From Candidatus Nitrosopelagicus sp. (GTDB taxonomy: Archaea; Thermoproteota; Nitrososphaeria; Nitrososphaerales; Nitrosopumilaceae): 64,000 nt of DNA. The notes beneath the pieces were generated by a model that saw only the letters and a program-made list of their open reading frames with translations, had not been told where the DNA came from and searched no databases. The DNA lies in assembly GCA_028343435.1 (NCBI GenBank), contig JAOLYM010000002.1:1-64000 (forward strand), read 5' to 3'. Shown piece after piece: positions 34,593 through 43,284 of this stretch (positions are counted from its first letter, which is position 1; each line of letters opens with the position of its first letter). Both the position numbers and the translations under genes were made by a program.

Positions 34593-35667
34593 AATTTATG
34601 GTATAATTGCAATCTTTGCCTTTGCTGGTCTTTTGTTACCTACATCAGCTATCCAAATTGAAGCCGCATCAGATTTAGATTACATGTTGAATATTGCTGA
34701 AAAGGCAAAGCGTTACATTAAACATAATATTGATGAGATGGAAAATTCAAACACTCAAGACTGGAAAAACAGACAAGCTGTACTAGAGATTTACAACAAA
34801 AGTACCTATGAAATTGATCAATTATCAACTGCAATAAAAGATGGAGATGTAAAATCTGCAAGAGAACATTTCATATCATCTATGAGTAAAATCAAACAAA
34901 TCAGCCAAATGCTAAACCAAATTGCTCAAAACAAAGCACAAGATGCAGCATTACCAGATCATTCTCAGATTATCAAAAGATATGAGATGAACTATGAAAG
35001 ACTTCAACAAATATCTGATAAAATTGGAGCGGATGTTGACTTTTCAGAAATGAAGAGTCTCATATCTCTTGCAAAACAAAATAATCAACAAGGCGAAAGT
35101 GACAAAGCAAAACAAGCAATTGATCAGATTGCTTTGAAAGGGCTTGAAATCTATAAATCACTTCAATCAATTAATGAGAAAAATAAAATAATTCGTGCAC
35201 AAGCATTGGCAGAAAAATATGTTGATAGAATTAATACACTAATTGTTCAAGCTAAAACTTCTGGGTTACTAGATTATGTTAACATGTTAGAGAACTCAAA
35301 AATTCAATTAATTTCATCAAATTCCACATCTCAAATTACAAAGCAAATTAGAATAGTCATAACAATTCACAACGATATCGAAGAAATCAAAAAGAATAAT
35401 TTGCAACAAATTGATGTTGATCAAATACAATTATCTCAAAAACAAAAAATTACATCTGAACTTTCACAATTTGAGACAAGAGCAAAACTGCTTCATTCTG
35501 ATGTAAAAGGAAGTAACGCCGCATTATACTATGTAGAAAAGGCGATTTCCGTTATTGATAATATACGAAATAATCTAGATGATTCTGAACGAAAAATTAA
35601 CTCAAAATTGCAGTTAATAGATCAACTCCTAACAAAAGCAGAGAAACTTGTACAAGAGTCAACATAA
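34585..35667 (+). CDS. secreted helical/coiled-coil protein
   Basis: 360 residues from the ATG at 34585, chosen because GGAGG lies about 10 bp upstream and the signal peptide (NKIYGIIAIFAFAGLLLPTSA) starts there; ATGs at 34567 and 34576 are alternatives. The mature part is Gln-, Lys- and Ile-rich long helices with no cysteines. It starts within the end of the membrane-tethered regulator gene. It may be the ligand or partner of that sensor; the overlap is the only evidence. Confidence 0.65.
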   Translation: MNKIYGIIAIFAFAGLLLPTSAIQIEAASDLDYMLNIAEKAKRYIKHNIDEMENSNTQDWKNRQAVLEIYNKSTYEIDQLSTAIKDGDVKSAREHFISSMSKIKQISQMLNQIAQNKAQDAALPDHSQIIKRYEMNYERLQQISDKIGADVDFSEMKSLISLAKQNNQQGESDKAKQAIDQIALKGLEIYKSLQSINEKNKIIRAQALAEKYVDRINTLIVQAKTSGLLDYVNMLENSKIQLISSNSTSQITKQIRIVITIHNDIEEIKKNNLQQIDVDQIQLSQKQKITSELSQFETRAKLLHSDVKGSNAALYYVEKAISVIDNIRNNLDDSERKINSKLQLIDQLLTKAEKLVQEST

Positions 35668-35699
35668 ACTTCATATAGATTTCAATCCCGTTTTTCATT

Positions 35700-35897
35700 A
35701 TGACTTCAAAAGCAATCATTTTTGGTGTCGGACTCCCAATGGTAATTTTTGGGGCATTCATAGCATTAGCTATAGCACCACTTGCTGAAGGAGTCGTATC
35801 AACAATTGAATTTGTTGGATCTTTGATTGGAATATTGGGTGTTGTCTTTATGATATCTGGTATGTTCTACAAAAAGGAAATAATTATTCAAGAATAA
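35700..35897 (+). CDS. small two-helix membrane protein
   Basis: 65 residues, two hydrophobic helices (about 5-28 and 36-57) with a short charged tail (YKKEIIIQE). No known family. A 32-bp gap follows the secreted helical gene on the same strand. Confidence 0.5.
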   Translation: MTSKAIIFGVGLPMVIFGAFIALAIAPLAEGVVSTIEFVGSLIGILGVVFMISGMFYKKEIIIQE

Positions 35898-35951
35898 TTG
35901 TGCCTAAGGAATTCACATCCTTTAAAATAACCTTTCAAACCAGTTGATCAC

Positions 35952-36488
35952 ATGGATAAAGAGCGTGTCAAAAAACTAGTACGTGAACTTATTATTGAAA
36001 TCGGCGAAGATCCTACTAGAGAGGGTCTAAAGGATACTCCTAGAAGAATTGCTGATGCATATAGTGAAATATTTGGTGGCTATGATTCTGATTCTGAATT
36101 GTCTGTGCAATTTTCTGAAGATTCTGAAACAGTAGTTGCAAAAAACATTCAATTTTATTCAATGTGTGAACATCACATGTTACCATTTTACGGAACTATT
36201 CAAATTGCATACGTACCAAATGGTCGTGTCTTTGGAATCTCTAAACTAGTTAGAGTTGTTGAAAAATTCTCAAAGAGACTTCAAATTCAAGAAAGAATTA
36301 CTAAAAATATTGCAGATGAACTTTATGCTCAAGGTGTAAAAGGTGTTGCAGTTGTTGCAGATGCTGAACATCTATGTATGAAGATGAGAGGCGTCAAAAA
36401 TGATGCAAAAGTCACAACATCGGCATTTAGAGGCACATTTGAGGATCAAAAGACCAAAGAAGAGCTCCTAAAAGCTATGAGCCACTAG
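35952..36488 (+). CDS. folE: GTP cyclohydrolase I
   Basis: 178 residues, type IA. Converts GTP to dihydroneopterin triphosphate. Seen: REGLKDTPRRIADAYSEIFGGY, FYSMCEHHMLPFYG (zinc Cys and His), GRVFGISKLVRVVEKFSKRLQIQERIT, EHLCMKMRGVKND (second zinc Cys), TTSAFRGTF. In archaea this feeds preQ0/archaeosine synthesis; queC is 360 bp downstream on the opposite strand. Confidence 0.95.
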   Translation: MDKERVKKLVRELIIEIGEDPTREGLKDTPRRIADAYSEIFGGYDSDSELSVQFSEDSETVVAKNIQFYSMCEHHMLPFYGTIQIAYVPNGRVFGISKLVRVVEKFSKRLQIQERITKNIADELYAQGVKGVAVVADAEHLCMKMRGVKNDAKVTTSAFRGTFEDQKTKEELLKAMSH

Positions 36489-36534
36489 TAATCTACTATC
36501 AAAAATTAAATAATCCCCTAATTAGAAATTCATC

Positions 36535-36849
36535 ATGCCTGCAAGAAATAACATACATGTTCCAAGCGAATCATGGCCATTTTTCTCATGGTCGATTATT
36601 GAATTTGCAATAGTAATTGCAATTGCAATAGTTATTTCATGGCAAGTCAACCCATTCTTTGAAGATTCTGTGATGTCTTATGGATGGGAATGTGAACAAA
36701 CATCACAAATAACCGACTGTAGTATGGCAGAAGAAGAAACTGTTAATCAAGGCTCACTTAATTGGATATTTTGGGGAATAGTAGGTGCAATCTTTGCTGG
36801 ATGGTATATGGGCGCTCGTAGATTTGTTTTAAAAAGAAAAATACTATAA
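36535..36849 (+). CDS. small two-helix membrane protein, unknown
   Basis: 104 residues. Helix 1 at about 18-38 (IIEFAIVIAIAIVISW), an external loop with two cysteines (WECEQTSQITDCSMAEEE), and helix 2 at about 80-97 before a basic end (ARRFVLKRKIL). The Cys pair could form a disulfide outside the cell. No family recognised. Confidence 0.55.
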   Translation: MPARNNIHVPSESWPFFSWSIIEFAIVIAIAIVISWQVNPFFEDSVMSYGWECEQTSQITDCSMAEEETVNQGSLNWIFWGIVGAIFAGWYMGARRFVLKRKIL

Positions 36850-36851
36850 TT

Positions 36852-37526
36852 TTATTTCAAATATTTCGTCTTATCTGTAATCTTTGCTTTTGCAAATGCA
36901 ATTTTCCTATTATTGCAGGATTCACATTTTCCACATTGCATTTTGCCGCTTAGATAACAGCTCCATGTTTTGAAAATTTCATTTCCTAAAACCTTGTAAC
37001 CTTTTTTTATTAAATCACTTTTTGAAATGTTTTCTGAATATGGAGACCAGATTTTAATTTCTTTTCTAATTTTATTTTTAATTCCATCAAATTCACCTTG
37101 ATTCAATGCAGATTGTATTTTTCTAGTAAATTCTGGTCTACAATCTGGATATTGTGTATCTCCTTTTTGTGCTCCATATGCTACCAGTTCTGCGTTTAAA
37201 GTAAATGCCCATGCTGTGGCAATTGAGAGAAATATTGCATTTCTGATGGGAACTACAATTGAATATTCAAACGTACTAGGCATCTTTTTCTTCGTATTTG
37301 TTAAAACATTACTATCTCCATACAACTCCTTCATGAAGCCAATATCGAGAATTTTATGCTCCTTTAGTTTTAGTAATTTTCCAATACGTTTTGCAGCCTT
37401 TATCTCCTCAGATGCTCTTTGACCATACGCAAATGTAATTCCATACAACTGGTATCCTTTTTTTAAATATGACATCATACATGCTGAATCTAAACCTCCA
37501 CTTAGAATGATAACTGCTCTTTTCAT
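36852..37526 (-). CDS. queC: 7-cyano-7-deazaguanine synthase
   Basis: 224 residues. PP-loop LSGGLDSACMMSYL (residues 8-21), VPIRNAIFLSIATAWA, and the zinc site CYLSGKMQCGKCESCNNRKIAF at the C-terminus. Makes preQ0, the precursor of archaeosine in tRNA. Overlaps thrB by 4 bp. Confidence 0.94.
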   Translation of the reverse strand: MKRAVIILSGGLDSACMMSYLKKGYQLYGITFAYGQRASEEIKAAKRIGKLLKLKEHKILDIGFMKELYGDSNVLTNTKKKMPSTFEYSIVVPIRNAIFLSIATAWAFTLNAELVAYGAQKGDTQYPDCRPEFTRKIQSALNQGEFDGIKNKIRKEIKIWSPYSENISKSDLIKKGYKVLGNEIFKTWSCYLSGKMQCGKCESCNNRKIAFAKAKITDKTKYLK

Positions 37527-38518
37527 TTTCTTCTTATGATTTTAGGACCTTTACTTGGTTTACAAATTACAATGTCACAATCTACCTTTGCAGATTTGAA
37601 ACCTTTCTTCATGGCTTCTCCAATTCTCTTTGTGTTCACTGGTTCTCTATCTGAACCATTTGGGTGCTCATCAAGAAATGCAATTACTGAAGGACCTGCA
37701 CCACTAATCGTACAAGCATCTGCACCTGCATCCAATGCATTCTTTTTTACTTTATCAAATCCAGGAATCAATTTTTTCCTAGCTGGCTCTACAATCACAT
37801 CTAGAATATTTGCTCCAAATCTTAATCCGTTTGCCTCTTTTCTTTGACTAAGTTCAGCAATCATCTGTGTAGCACATGCTAAATTTTGTACTACATCAGA
37901 AAACTTTACATTTTTTGGAATTACGCTTCTTGATGCCTTTGTCTTCTGTTTTGGAACACTAATCTTGGGAATTGCTACAACCATTCTTAATGAATTTGGA
38001 ACTGGAAAAGAACGAACCGTTATACCGTTTGGATTGTGGTAGAGATGGACATATGGATTAACTACTACAAATCCTCCAAAAAGAGAAGCTGCAACATTGT
38101 CGTAATGAGCTGTTCCTGCACTTGCTTTTTCTCCATAACCTGCATGATATAGCATTCCTTCTTCTTCAAAATGTTTTGTATATTGAAACAATTCTGCAAT
38201 TCCTATTGCACATGCAGCAGCTGATGCTGCACTACTTCCCATTCCATACCCTGCTGGAACATTTTTTTTAATTGAAATCTCTACACCATCAGAAATTCCT
38301 TGTTCTTTCATCATGCTTTCTGCAACTAATCCTGCAGTATTTTTTTTTGGATCTAGTGGAATGTCATCAGAGCTTACAATTTTAATTCCAAATGATTTTG
38401 GTTTTTTCGTTACCGTTACCTCATCATAAAATGCATCTAATGCCATACCAAATACATCAAATCCTGGACCCAAGTTTGCAGTAGAACAAGGAGCGCGTAC
38501 CGTTACTGATTTTACCAT
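37523..38518 (-). CDS. thrB: homoserine kinase
   Basis: 331 residues, GHMP kinase. APCSTANLGPGFDVFGMALD at the N-terminus, the ATP-binding loop VPAGYGMGSSAASAAACAIG, and TISGAGPSVIAFL near the C-terminus. Phosphorylates homoserine for threonine synthesis. It overlaps queC by 4 bp and abuts the GPN GTPase gene by 1 bp, giving a three-gene operon. Confidence 0.93.
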   Translation of the reverse strand: MVKSVTVRAPCSTANLGPGFDVFGMALDAFYDEVTVTKKPKSFGIKIVSSDDIPLDPKKNTAGLVAESMMKEQGISDGVEISIKKNVPAGYGMGSSAASAAACAIGIAELFQYTKHFEEEGMLYHAGYGEKASAGTAHYDNVAASLFGGFVVVNPYVHLYHNPNGITVRSFPVPNSLRMVVAIPKISVPKQKTKASRSVIPKNVKFSDVVQNLACATQMIAELSQRKEANGLRFGANILDVIVEPARKKLIPGFDKVKKNALDAGADACTISGAGPSVIAFLDEHPNGSDREPVNTKRIGEAMKKGFKSAKVDCDIVICKPSKGPKIIRRK

Positions 38519-39276
38519 TAATCTTCTATTTCTTCGCCCAAGTTAATAGTTCTGCTTAATGCACTTTGTAGATTTACCATTCCATCTCCTGTTGCATTAG
38601 AAACTGGAATCAAATCCTGTTGAAAATCATGTCTGTTCAAACTTGTTAACATGTCTGATATTAGAGAAAATGTGTCTCCATTCACTTCTCCTGCTAAATC
38701 TGCCTCTAACTGTGAGTCTGTTCCAGACCAGCTTAACACTTTTTCTAATTTTTCTTGTATCAAGTCTGTTTTGGTAATTACATTAACTGTCGGTAATCCT
38801 AGTCGTAATCTTATTGATGTTGACAATAATGTTAGTGATACAAAATTATTTGGAGTTGAAACCATTGTTCCATCAAACAAAAACAAGTTCATTTTTTCTT
38901 CTGCGATAAACTCATTTACAAAAAATGGACCACTCTGTCTGTATGCAAATAATTCAATTTGTCCTGGTGTATCCACTATAAGGTAATCTGGATTAATTGT
39001 ATCTGCTTCTTTTTGTATATCATCAATTTTTGTAGCAATCAAATCATTTGCCATTATCAAAGAGCCATTTGATCCTAACTCGTATTGTTCCATCAATGAA
39101 TTAAGATCAATGTAGTCTCTGACATCAATATCTGGTGAATATGGTAGACTTGCTACTCCCGGATCTAAATTCAGTGTAATTGGAAATGTGGCATTTTTTG
39201 CATAATATTCCTTGAGTTTTGAAGTCAGTAACGACTTTCCTGCCCCTGCTGTGCCTGTAACAAAAATAACTTTCAA
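38518..39276 (-). CDS. GPN-loop-type GTPase with GSN in the loop
   Basis: 252 residues. G1 VTGTAGAGKS, G3 DTPGQIELFAYRQSGPFF, G4 ITKTDLI. The family's Gly-Pro-Asn loop appears as LGSNGSLIMANDLIA, with Ser in place of Pro. Archaeal GPN GTPases are homodimers; eukaryotic ones assist RNA polymerase II assembly and import. First gene of the operon with thrB and queC. Confidence 0.85.
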   Translation of the reverse strand: MKVIFVTGTAGAGKSLLTSKLKEYYAKNATFPITLNLDPGVASLPYSPDIDVRDYIDLNSLMEQYELGSNGSLIMANDLIATKIDDIQKEADTINPDYLIVDTPGQIELFAYRQSGPFFVNEFIAEEKMNLFLFDGTMVSTPNNFVSLTLLSTSIRLRLGLPTVNVITKTDLIQEKLEKVLSWSGTDSQLEADLAGEVNGDTFSLISDMLTSLNRHDFQQDLIPVSNATGDGMVNLQSALSRTINLGEEIED

Positions 39277-39334
39277 TGGTTCGACAAAAATTCTTTTTTA
39301 TTCGCTTATATTTGAATCTCTTAAAAATTGAGCA

Positions 39335-40351
39335 ATGAACTGGAGACTAGCAGTAATTCCTGTTACCCTCATACCTATCATCATAATTGCTGTTCAATTT
39401 GACATTGAAGCAGAAGATATCTTTGCAATAGGGGCTATACCTTTTGCATTAGCCGTTTTAGCAATAATGACAAAATTAGGATTGCAAGGATTAAAGCTTG
39501 CATATATTGCACGAACTTTTCTTGGTCCATTTGATTCAATAAAACGTCTAACCGCAATGCGTGTTGGTAGTGAGTTTATCAAATTTACAACTCCAATGTT
39601 TGTTGGAGCAGAGTTTGCAGTCATTTATTACATGACAAAAAAAGGAATTTCAACATCAAAAGCATCATGGGTTGCATTATTAGATATTGTAACTGAAGTA
39701 TTTGCTGCCGGCGTTCTTTCTATTATTGCTGGAATTTTAGCATTAATGTATGGTGCATATGTTGTTGGTGCAGTAGTTTTAGGAACAAGTATTCCAATAA
39801 CTGGTTTATGGATTGTTTTATTCTTCATGTCATCAAAACGTACATTCACACTTCCTAGAGTAATTTCATACATTGCTACTACACTAGGAAAAGAACGTGG
39901 AGAAAAATACGTCAAACAAACCAATGGTTGGATTGAAGATGTTTGTGTGATGAGTAGAGAAAATCTTCATTCTAGCAAATCAAAAAAAGTATTCATTGTA
40001 GGATTTTTTGTATCAATTGTATCTTGGATATGTTATGGAGTTTCATTTCTAATAATTGCAGATGGTGTAGGTTTTGCAGTAGAGTTCTTTGATTCAATTA
40101 TGGCAGTAATGGGTGCAAATGCAATTGCCAATCTTCCAATTACAGTTGGTGGTTCAGGATTAGCTGAATTTGGAATAATTGCTTATCTAAATAATCTTGA
40201 TCCATTTAATCTATCAGCTGATGTTGATCCACTTCAATGGAATGCTGTAATTGGATGGAGAATCGCTACATACTACGTACCAATTGCTGTCACATGGATC
40301 TTATTGGTAAAATTAGCATTAAGTAAAATCAGTAAACCAAATTCTGCATGA
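39335..40351 (+). CDS. flippase-like/UPF0104 membrane protein
   Basis: 338 residues, seven to eight hydrophobic helices. Motifs of the lysylphosphatidylglycerol synthase TM-region family: RTFLGPFDSIKRLTAMRVGSEFIKFTTPMFVGAEFAVIYYM and ANAIANLPITVGGSGLAEFG. May translocate a lipid or polyprenyl sugar; substrate unknown. The next SDR gene starts at its stop, so the two are coupled. Confidence 0.8.
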   Translation: MNWRLAVIPVTLIPIIIIAVQFDIEAEDIFAIGAIPFALAVLAIMTKLGLQGLKLAYIARTFLGPFDSIKRLTAMRVGSEFIKFTTPMFVGAEFAVIYYMTKKGISTSKASWVALLDIVTEVFAAGVLSIIAGILALMYGAYVVGAVVLGTSIPITGLWIVLFFMSSKRTFTLPRVISYIATTLGKERGEKYVKQTNGWIEDVCVMSRENLHSSKSKKVFIVGFFVSIVSWICYGVSFLIIADGVGFAVEFFDSIMAVMGANAIANLPITVGGSGLAEFGIIAYLNNLDPFNLSADVDPLQWNAVIGWRIATYYVPIAVTWILLVKLALSKISKPNSA

Positions 40352-40354
40352 GTG

Positions 40355-41155
40355 ATGAATTTCAAAAATAAAGTTGTGGTAATTACTGGCGCATCTAGTG
40401 GAATTGGTGAAGCAACAGCTGAACAATTTGCTAAAAAAGGAGCAAATATCGTGCTTGTTGCAAGAAGAAAAGAAAAGCTAGAGCAAGTTGAGAAAAAACT
40501 TTCCAAATATCCTACAAAAATTCTAGTACAGGTCTGTGATGTATCTGATAAAGAACAAGTAAAGCAAATGTCTGAAAAAGTAATTGAAATATTTTCTAAA
40601 ATTGATGTACTAGTAAATAATGCAGGATTCGTAATTTATGGCAAAGTGGAGGAATTATCTATTGAAGACATTGAATCACAAATGCAAACCAACTATTTCG
40701 GTATGATAAATTGTACCAAATATTTTCTTCCATATTTTCTGAAACAAAATTCTGGTCATATGGTAAATGTAGCATCAGTTGGAGGAAGCTTTGGGGTACC
40801 TGGTATTGTATCATATTGTGCAACAAAATTTGCAATGCTAGGATTTTCTGAAGGGCTGAACCACGAACTTCATGAAACTAATGTTGGAGTAACTGTTGTA
40901 AGTCCAATAATGGTTAGAACTAGCTTATTTGATCATCCATCATTCAAAAATTTTACAAAATTTGCAACTGGAATTTCCTTAAGTTCTGAAACTGTTGCAA
41001 AAGCAATCATCAAGGCATCAGATTCATCTAAATTAGAAATTGTCGTTCCATCATTCGTACGAATTGGAATCTGGTTTAAACAAACATTTCCATTTTTAAT
41101 TAATCCAATAATTGGAAATAGATTTAGAAAACAGCTTGATAAAAGAGATTCTTAG
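40355..41155 (+). CDS. short-chain dehydrogenase/reductase
   Basis: 266 residues from the ATG at 40355 (a GTG at 40352 is possible). TGASSGIG, VARRKEKLE (NADP-favouring Arg pair), NNAG, MVNVASVGG with catalytic Ser, and YCATKFAMLGFSEG with catalytic Tyr and Lys. The C-terminal 45 residues are hydrophobic and basic (IGIWFKQTFPFLINPIIGNRF), as in DltE-like membrane-associated SDRs. The gene converges on the 41152 gene with a 4-bp overlap. Confidence 0.88.
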   Translation: MNFKNKVVVITGASSGIGEATAEQFAKKGANIVLVARRKEKLEQVEKKLSKYPTKILVQVCDVSDKEQVKQMSEKVIEIFSKIDVLVNNAGFVIYGKVEELSIEDIESQMQTNYFGMINCTKYFLPYFLKQNSGHMVNVASVGGSFGVPGIVSYCATKFAMLGFSEGLNHELHETNVGVTVVSPIMVRTSLFDHPSFKNFTKFATGISLSSETVAKAIIKASDSSKLEIVVPSFVRIGIWFKQTFPFLINPIIGNRFRKQLDKRDS

Positions 41156-41517
41156 GCATTTTCATCTGTAATTTTTATTTCAGCTAATTCGTATTGAATT
41201 ATTTCAGTAAGATTGATTCCTTGTTCTGCAAGATAATCCACTGTTTTTTTACTTAGTTTAGCTTTCATTTCATTTAGTTTGAATTCACACACAACACCTT
41301 TTTCTAAATCATTTAATTTTACATCCTTTGAAAGATTTAGCCCTTCAATGATAGATGTTCCTTGTACTGATTCATACAATTGTAGATCAACTTTTTTATC
41401 TTTTTCATTGATATCTAGAACATAACCGCTATTTGTTAGTGATTTTGGTTTTCCAAATTTTGGTGATTCTAATTCTTTATTGATATCTTCTGGAACTTCG
41501 TCCTTTTTTTTAGCCAT
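41152..41517 (-). CDS. hypothetical soluble protein
   Basis: 121 residues with a Lys/Glu-rich N-terminus, a central YVLDINEKDKKVDLQLYESVQGTSIIEGLNLSKDV and a C-terminal acidic helix. No cysteine or known motif. It lies 13 bp after the zinc-ribbon gene at 41531, so they form a pair. Confidence 0.55.
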   Translation of the reverse strand: MAKKKDEVPEDINKELESPKFGKPKSLTNSGYVLDINEKDKKVDLQLYESVQGTSIIEGLNLSKDVKLNDLEKGVVCEFKLNEMKAKLSKKTVDYLAEQGINLTEIIQYELAEIKITDENA

Positions 41518-41530
41518 TTTTCATCAAAAA

Positions 41531-41872
41531 CTATGATTCATCTTTGTCTTTTTTGCTTTTTTGCCACCAATCTAGATAATCATATTGTTTATCTGATTTT
41601 GTGCTTTCTTTACGAGATAACTTGTATCTGATATCACTAACTTGTTCCCTTGTTGCATAGAGACCACATCTTTTACAAATGAAGTGTTTTGTTGCGGGAT
41701 CTAACTTCATTATTAGACCTAATCCTTCAAAATCAATTTCATCTTCCATTTCTCTATATGGTGGTGCTCTAAATTCAAAACCCTCTTCTTGTTCTTCAGC
41801 CTTAAAATCTGCCTCTAGCTGTTTTCTTTTCTTAGATACTTCTCTACTTACACATTCAGGGCAGTTTACCAA
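41531..41872 (-). CDS. zinc-ribbon protein, unknown
   Basis: 113 residues. N-terminal VNCPECVSREV and later FICKRCGLYATREQ supply two Cys-x2-Cys pairs for one zinc site. Between them is an acidic segment with RAPPYREMEDEIDFEGLGLIMKLDPATKH. Thaumarchaeal-type protein; possibly RNA- or ribosome-linked. First gene of the minus-strand pair and downstream of the structured RNA candidate at 41925. Confidence 0.6.
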   Translation of the reverse strand: MVNCPECVSREVSKKRKQLEADFKAEEQEEGFEFRAPPYREMEDEIDFEGLGLIMKLDPATKHFICKRCGLYATREQVSDIRYKLSRKESTKSDKQYDYLDWWQKSKKDKDES

Positions 41873-41910
41873 TATCGATTTCCTTCTATTTTTACATAAG
41901 AGTGTTGCCT

Positions 41911-41932
41911 CATTTTTTAGATCTAAAAAATG
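41911..41932. repeat. 22-bp perfect palindrome
   Basis: CATTTTTTAGA followed by its exact reverse complement, with no spacer. It sits between the zinc-ribbon gene start (41872) and the structured RNA. It could be a dimeric operator or a two-way T-rich terminator. Confidence 0.6.
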
Positions 41933-41997
41933 ACTGATGCGCGGATTAACTCTTCATCCCTTGCGGTCAGTTCGCCCATCGACAACCGCGCACCAGT
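41925..41997 (-). ncRNA. candidate structured RNA with 12-bp closing stem
   Basis: On the minus strand ACTGGTGCGCGG (41997-41986) pairs with CCGCGCATCAGT (41944-41933): 12 bp with one G-U. The 41-nt loop holds CC-GCAA-GG, a GNRA hairpin absent on the other strand. A six-T run follows the stem directly. The segment is much richer in GC than the flanks. A TATA-like AAAATAATAG lies about 26 bp before the 5' arm. It could be an independent small RNA, a leader element of the 41872 gene, or a terminator for the glycosyltransferase gene. Not a tRNA: the spacing is too short and no T-arm forms. Confidence 0.45.
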
Positions 41998-42023
41998 ACA
42001 TCTCTGTTAGTTTTTGAAAGCTA

Positions 42024-43253
42024 TTATTTTTTGTCTTCTAAAATTTCTGACACAATTTTTGTTGTATTACTGACGCCATTCCCATTGAAATTTCTTGAAA
42101 ATTCTTTAACCGAATCTGTAATTTCCTCATAATTTTCGTACATTTTTCTTATAGCTTCTGCTATTTGCACTCTATTTCGAGCGAATAATCCTAATTTTTT
42201 TTCTTTCACCCATTCGATCTGATTAGTATGTTCATCATAAATTGGAATTCCAATTATCGGTTTTGCGTGACTACCTAGAATTTCTCCCATTACTGTATGA
42301 GAACCATTTACCACTGCATATTTGCACAAATTCAAAACTGTTTCTTTTTCCTGTTCAGAAAGAAATCCTTTATCGATTTGAATCCAATCAATTTTCTTTT
42401 CATATGCCTCTGATATTGAATATTCTTTCCCATCTTTATCTAACACTCTATCAATACTTGAATTATTTTTTGCATGAGAAATTATTCTTTTTTCTTTTTT
42501 CATCTCTGATTGGTGAAATGCTTCTTCGTACCTTTCACCTGTTCCATCGTTAGTTGATTTGTTTCCAGTTCTCATCCAATAACCATAATTTGAATCTGAA
42601 ACTAATTTTTCTAAATCGCTTTTTTTACTTTTCTCAATTATTTTTTCATTCGTAAAATGTCCCACATAGACTACTTTTTCTTCAACCTCCTTTGTAAAAT
42701 TTAGATTGTATTCACACATTGTATATGGCGGTTCAGAGTCTGCCACAAGAATTTTAGATGCTTTGGAAATTTGTTTTGCAACAAACTCTAACGCTGGTTT
42801 GAAATATATTCTAGATTTCCATAATTTTGGTTTGAACTGATTGGTTACAAACAAACTTGTAATATTTCGTCTTTGTGCTAATACATTTGAACCCATATCT
42901 CCGTCATTAATCACTAAATCAAATCCAATTTTGTTATACAGTTTTGCCTCATCCTTAAGATAACTTGAGATTTGTGTTACTAACGGTTTATTCTCTTCAA
43001 CTGGTAGTAGAAAATTTAGCATAGATTTTGTTAAACTGGGTCCAAATTTACCATCAATCGGTGTAGGCATCAAAACTTCATGGATATTTTCTTTCTCATT
43101 AGGAAATTTTTCTAGTAATTTTTCATAAATATCGCCTTTACTAAAATAATGAAATTCATTATCTCCAATCGCTTTTAATTTTTCATTTAATCTTATCATT
43201 CTGGAGTAATGTCCATTTCCCCATGGATAGATGAATTGTCCTATCTTTGCCAT
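42024..43253 (-). CDS. GT-B glycosyltransferase (UGT/MGT-like)
   Basis: 409 residues. N-terminal FIYPWGNGHYSRMIRLNEKL is the acceptor-side Rossmann start of COG1819-type enzymes. VINDGDMGSNVLAQ follows, and the C-terminal half has VNGSHTVMGEILGSHAKPIIGIPIYDEHTNQ, the NDP-sugar-binding loop. Sugar and acceptor unknown. An atypical charged stretch with AKNNSSIDRVLDKDGKEYS lies in the middle. Confidence 0.8.
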   Translation of the reverse strand: MAKIGQFIYPWGNGHYSRMIRLNEKLKAIGDNEFHYFSKGDIYEKLLEKFPNEKENIHEVLMPTPIDGKFGPSLTKSMLNFLLPVEENKPLVTQISSYLKDEAKLYNKIGFDLVINDGDMGSNVLAQRRNITSLFVTNQFKPKLWKSRIYFKPALEFVAKQISKASKILVADSEPPYTMCEYNLNFTKEVEEKVVYVGHFTNEKIIEKSKKSDLEKLVSDSNYGYWMRTGNKSTNDGTGERYEEAFHQSEMKKEKRIISHAKNNSSIDRVLDKDGKEYSISEAYEKKIDWIQIDKGFLSEQEKETVLNLCKYAVVNGSHTVMGEILGSHAKPIIGIPIYDEHTNQIEWVKEKKLGLFARNRVQIAEAIRKMYENYEEITDSVKEFSRNFNGNGVSNTTKIVSEILEDKK

Positions 43254-43284
43254 GTCTCTTTACTCAAAATTCCCGCTTAAATTT

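Noticed and set aside
41933..41999. tRNA-like element on the plus strand (TGCGCGG ... CCGCGCA followed by CCA)
   Set aside because: The 7-bp acceptor-like stem and CCA are striking, but only 41 nt lie between the arms and no T-arm or anticodon arm forms; treated as a structured RNA candidate instead.
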